Shown in pieces: positions 63,301 to 64,000 of a stretch of 64,000 bases of DNA. Each line of letters begins with the position of its first letter. The stretch's first letter is position 1. The stretch lies in NCBI GenBank assembly GCA_028564675.1, contig JAOVVO010000276.1, forward strand, positions 32,648 through 96,647, read 5' to 3'. The stretch comes from Onchocerca lupi. Taxonomy: Eukaryota; Nematoda; Chromadorea; Rhabditida; Onchocercidae. The position numbers were made by a program, and so were the translations under genes. Under the pieces are notes generated by a model. The model did no database searches, was not told the origin of the DNA, and worked only from the letters and a program-made list of their open reading frames with translations.

Positions 63301-63597
63301 AGTGTTTCAACAGAAAGAGCAAACATTGTCCAAGGTTGGCACCATGCTTCGTCATATGTTATATGACTTCTAGTATCCGTTTGCTTTTTATCCTCAGCAA
63401 TTAAAATTTAATTCCTTTTTATTAGGGCGAGAGCTCCTTTTTCCTTATGCTGTAGAGATTTTATCCCCTAAATAAATTTTTCCATTTAAAATATTTGGTT
63501 TGACTTCACAATCCTGCATTCTTTTAAAAATTATTTTAGATGTTTGCGGCGAAAATCTCGTGCTGATTCAGTATTTTTGGTAGATGATGTTATTTAA
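60399..63597 (+). CDS. DEF8: DEF8 homologue (C1 domain plus Rubicon-homology zinc domain)
   Basis: Cytoplasmic adaptor of the DEF8/PLEKHM1/Rubicon family; the Rubicon-homology domain binds Rab7 in relatives, and DEF8 acts with PLEKHM1 in lysosome positioning. Eleven exons: 60399-60523, 60740-60938, 61049-61126, 61296-61455, 61850-61934, 62168-62250, 62354-62484, 62603-62767, 62867-63085, 63237-63334 and 63540-63597. They give 466 residues. An acidic N terminus and a helical region (ELELAVAHCKKLLRKI, QLMEKLVQCQLELDALK) precede a C1 finger at about residues 155-205 with spacing H-X13-C-X2-C-X13-C-X2-C-X4-H-X2-C-X7-C. The Rubicon-homology domain then shows YECAEC, CPRCHWNDEWFIPARIVHNW, LRHRQHFVENSDMYSL, CLICKGKGFICELC and CRNCLATFHQKCF. 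The fifth intron appears to begin GC (61935). The C1 finger keeps all metal ligands. An AG acceptor lies 8 bases before the ATG. Confidence 0.95.
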
Positions 63598-64000
63598 TTC
63601 AAACAATCACATCATGCAGAATTACCGAGATTTCAATTGAATTATTTTCTGTTTTGATTGAGAGAATACATTATTTTGATTACACCGGTATTTTATCTGG
63701 TTCGCATATTGGTCGTGTCAACAACATGCACTTTACCTACATGCAACTACATGGCTAACTATACTCTCTCGATGCTAAATATAAACTGTTTCGTTTTAAC
63801 ACTTTATAATTATCGACGGTTCGAATTATTCGGTTTTTGCCATTCAACATGCAAAGATGCATTATTGTGTGACTGAGGCTTCTGGTTACTGCAGATAAAA
63901 AAAACAACTCCAGATAGGATTTTATAGTGATAACAACAGCAGTAAAATAATGATGGTAAATCATATTAGTATTACCGAATTATATAATTACATATATATA
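63598..64000. other. Downstream flank of DEF8
   Basis: AT-rich end of the window, about 400 bases, expected to hold the DEF8 3' UTR. No further gene is supported before the sequence ends. Confidence 0.6.

Noticed and set aside
1..64000. Mobile elements, integrated viral genes or CRISPR arrays
   Set aside because: No reverse transcriptase, transposase, integrase or capsid-like reading frames, no long terminal repeats and no spaced identical repeats were seen. The tandem duplications found are short and local.

Overview
This is a eukaryotic window, most likely from a parasitic nematode of the filarial/spirurid type. The DNA is strongly AT-rich. Every protein gene is cut into many short exons by introns of roughly 100 to 3,300 bases with nematode-style TTTCAG acceptors, and nearly every start codon sits 0-28 bases after an acceptor-like AG, as expected for spliced-leader trans-splicing. 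The proteins read as nematode-like orthologues of conserved housekeeping genes. The genus cannot be fixed from the sequence alone. I see no prokaryotic signals, CRISPR array, intact transposon or viral gene.

Layout, left to right. (-) TFIIA gamma subunit (385-1249) lies downstream of and on the same strand as an AAMP-like WD40 protein (1821-4832). A 6.6 kb non-coding stretch follows, with CA/GT and GATC-like simple repeats and a GC-rich CAG-containing leader. (+) Enhancer of Polycomb (11486-23463, 18 exons). (+) TRMT6/Trm6, the non-catalytic subunit of the tRNA m1A58 methyltransferase (25871-29180). A 7 kb intergenic region then carries a spliced-leader-like 22-mer (31590-31611), tRNA-Thr(TGT) and tRNA-Pro(AGG), both tRNAs on the minus strand. 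(-) Glycerate kinase (36143-38760), which appears disrupted by an in-frame TGA and a 1-base frameshift. (+) NAA25/Mdm20, the auxiliary subunit of NatB (41211-49215, 21 exons). (-) SPT4 elongation factor (50078-51146). (-) SRRT/ARS2 (52394-58880, 15 exons). A strong miRNA-like hairpin (59718-59786). (+) DEF8, a C1 plus Rubicon-homology-domain protein (60399-63597, 11 exons).

The genes do not form one pathway. Several act on transcription and RNA: TFIIA in initiation, Enhancer of Polycomb in the NuA4/TIP60 acetyltransferase, SPT4 in elongation, ARS2 in cap-binding-complex RNA fate, and Trm6 plus two tRNA genes in tRNA biology. NAA25 and AAMP act at or near translation, DEF8 in late endosome/lysosome traffic, and glycerate kinase in serine/fructose catabolism. 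I assembled exon models by hand. For the intact genes the summed exon lengths are multiples of three and the protein lengths are close to the family's usual length (for example 433 residues for the AAMP-like protein and 121 for SPT4).

The observations most worth checking are the broken glycerate kinase, the SL-like sequence followed directly by GT, the hairpin upstream of the miRNA-processing factor gene SRRT, and two probable GC-AG introns. I found no convincing new multi-gene system: this is mainly a housekeeping locus.
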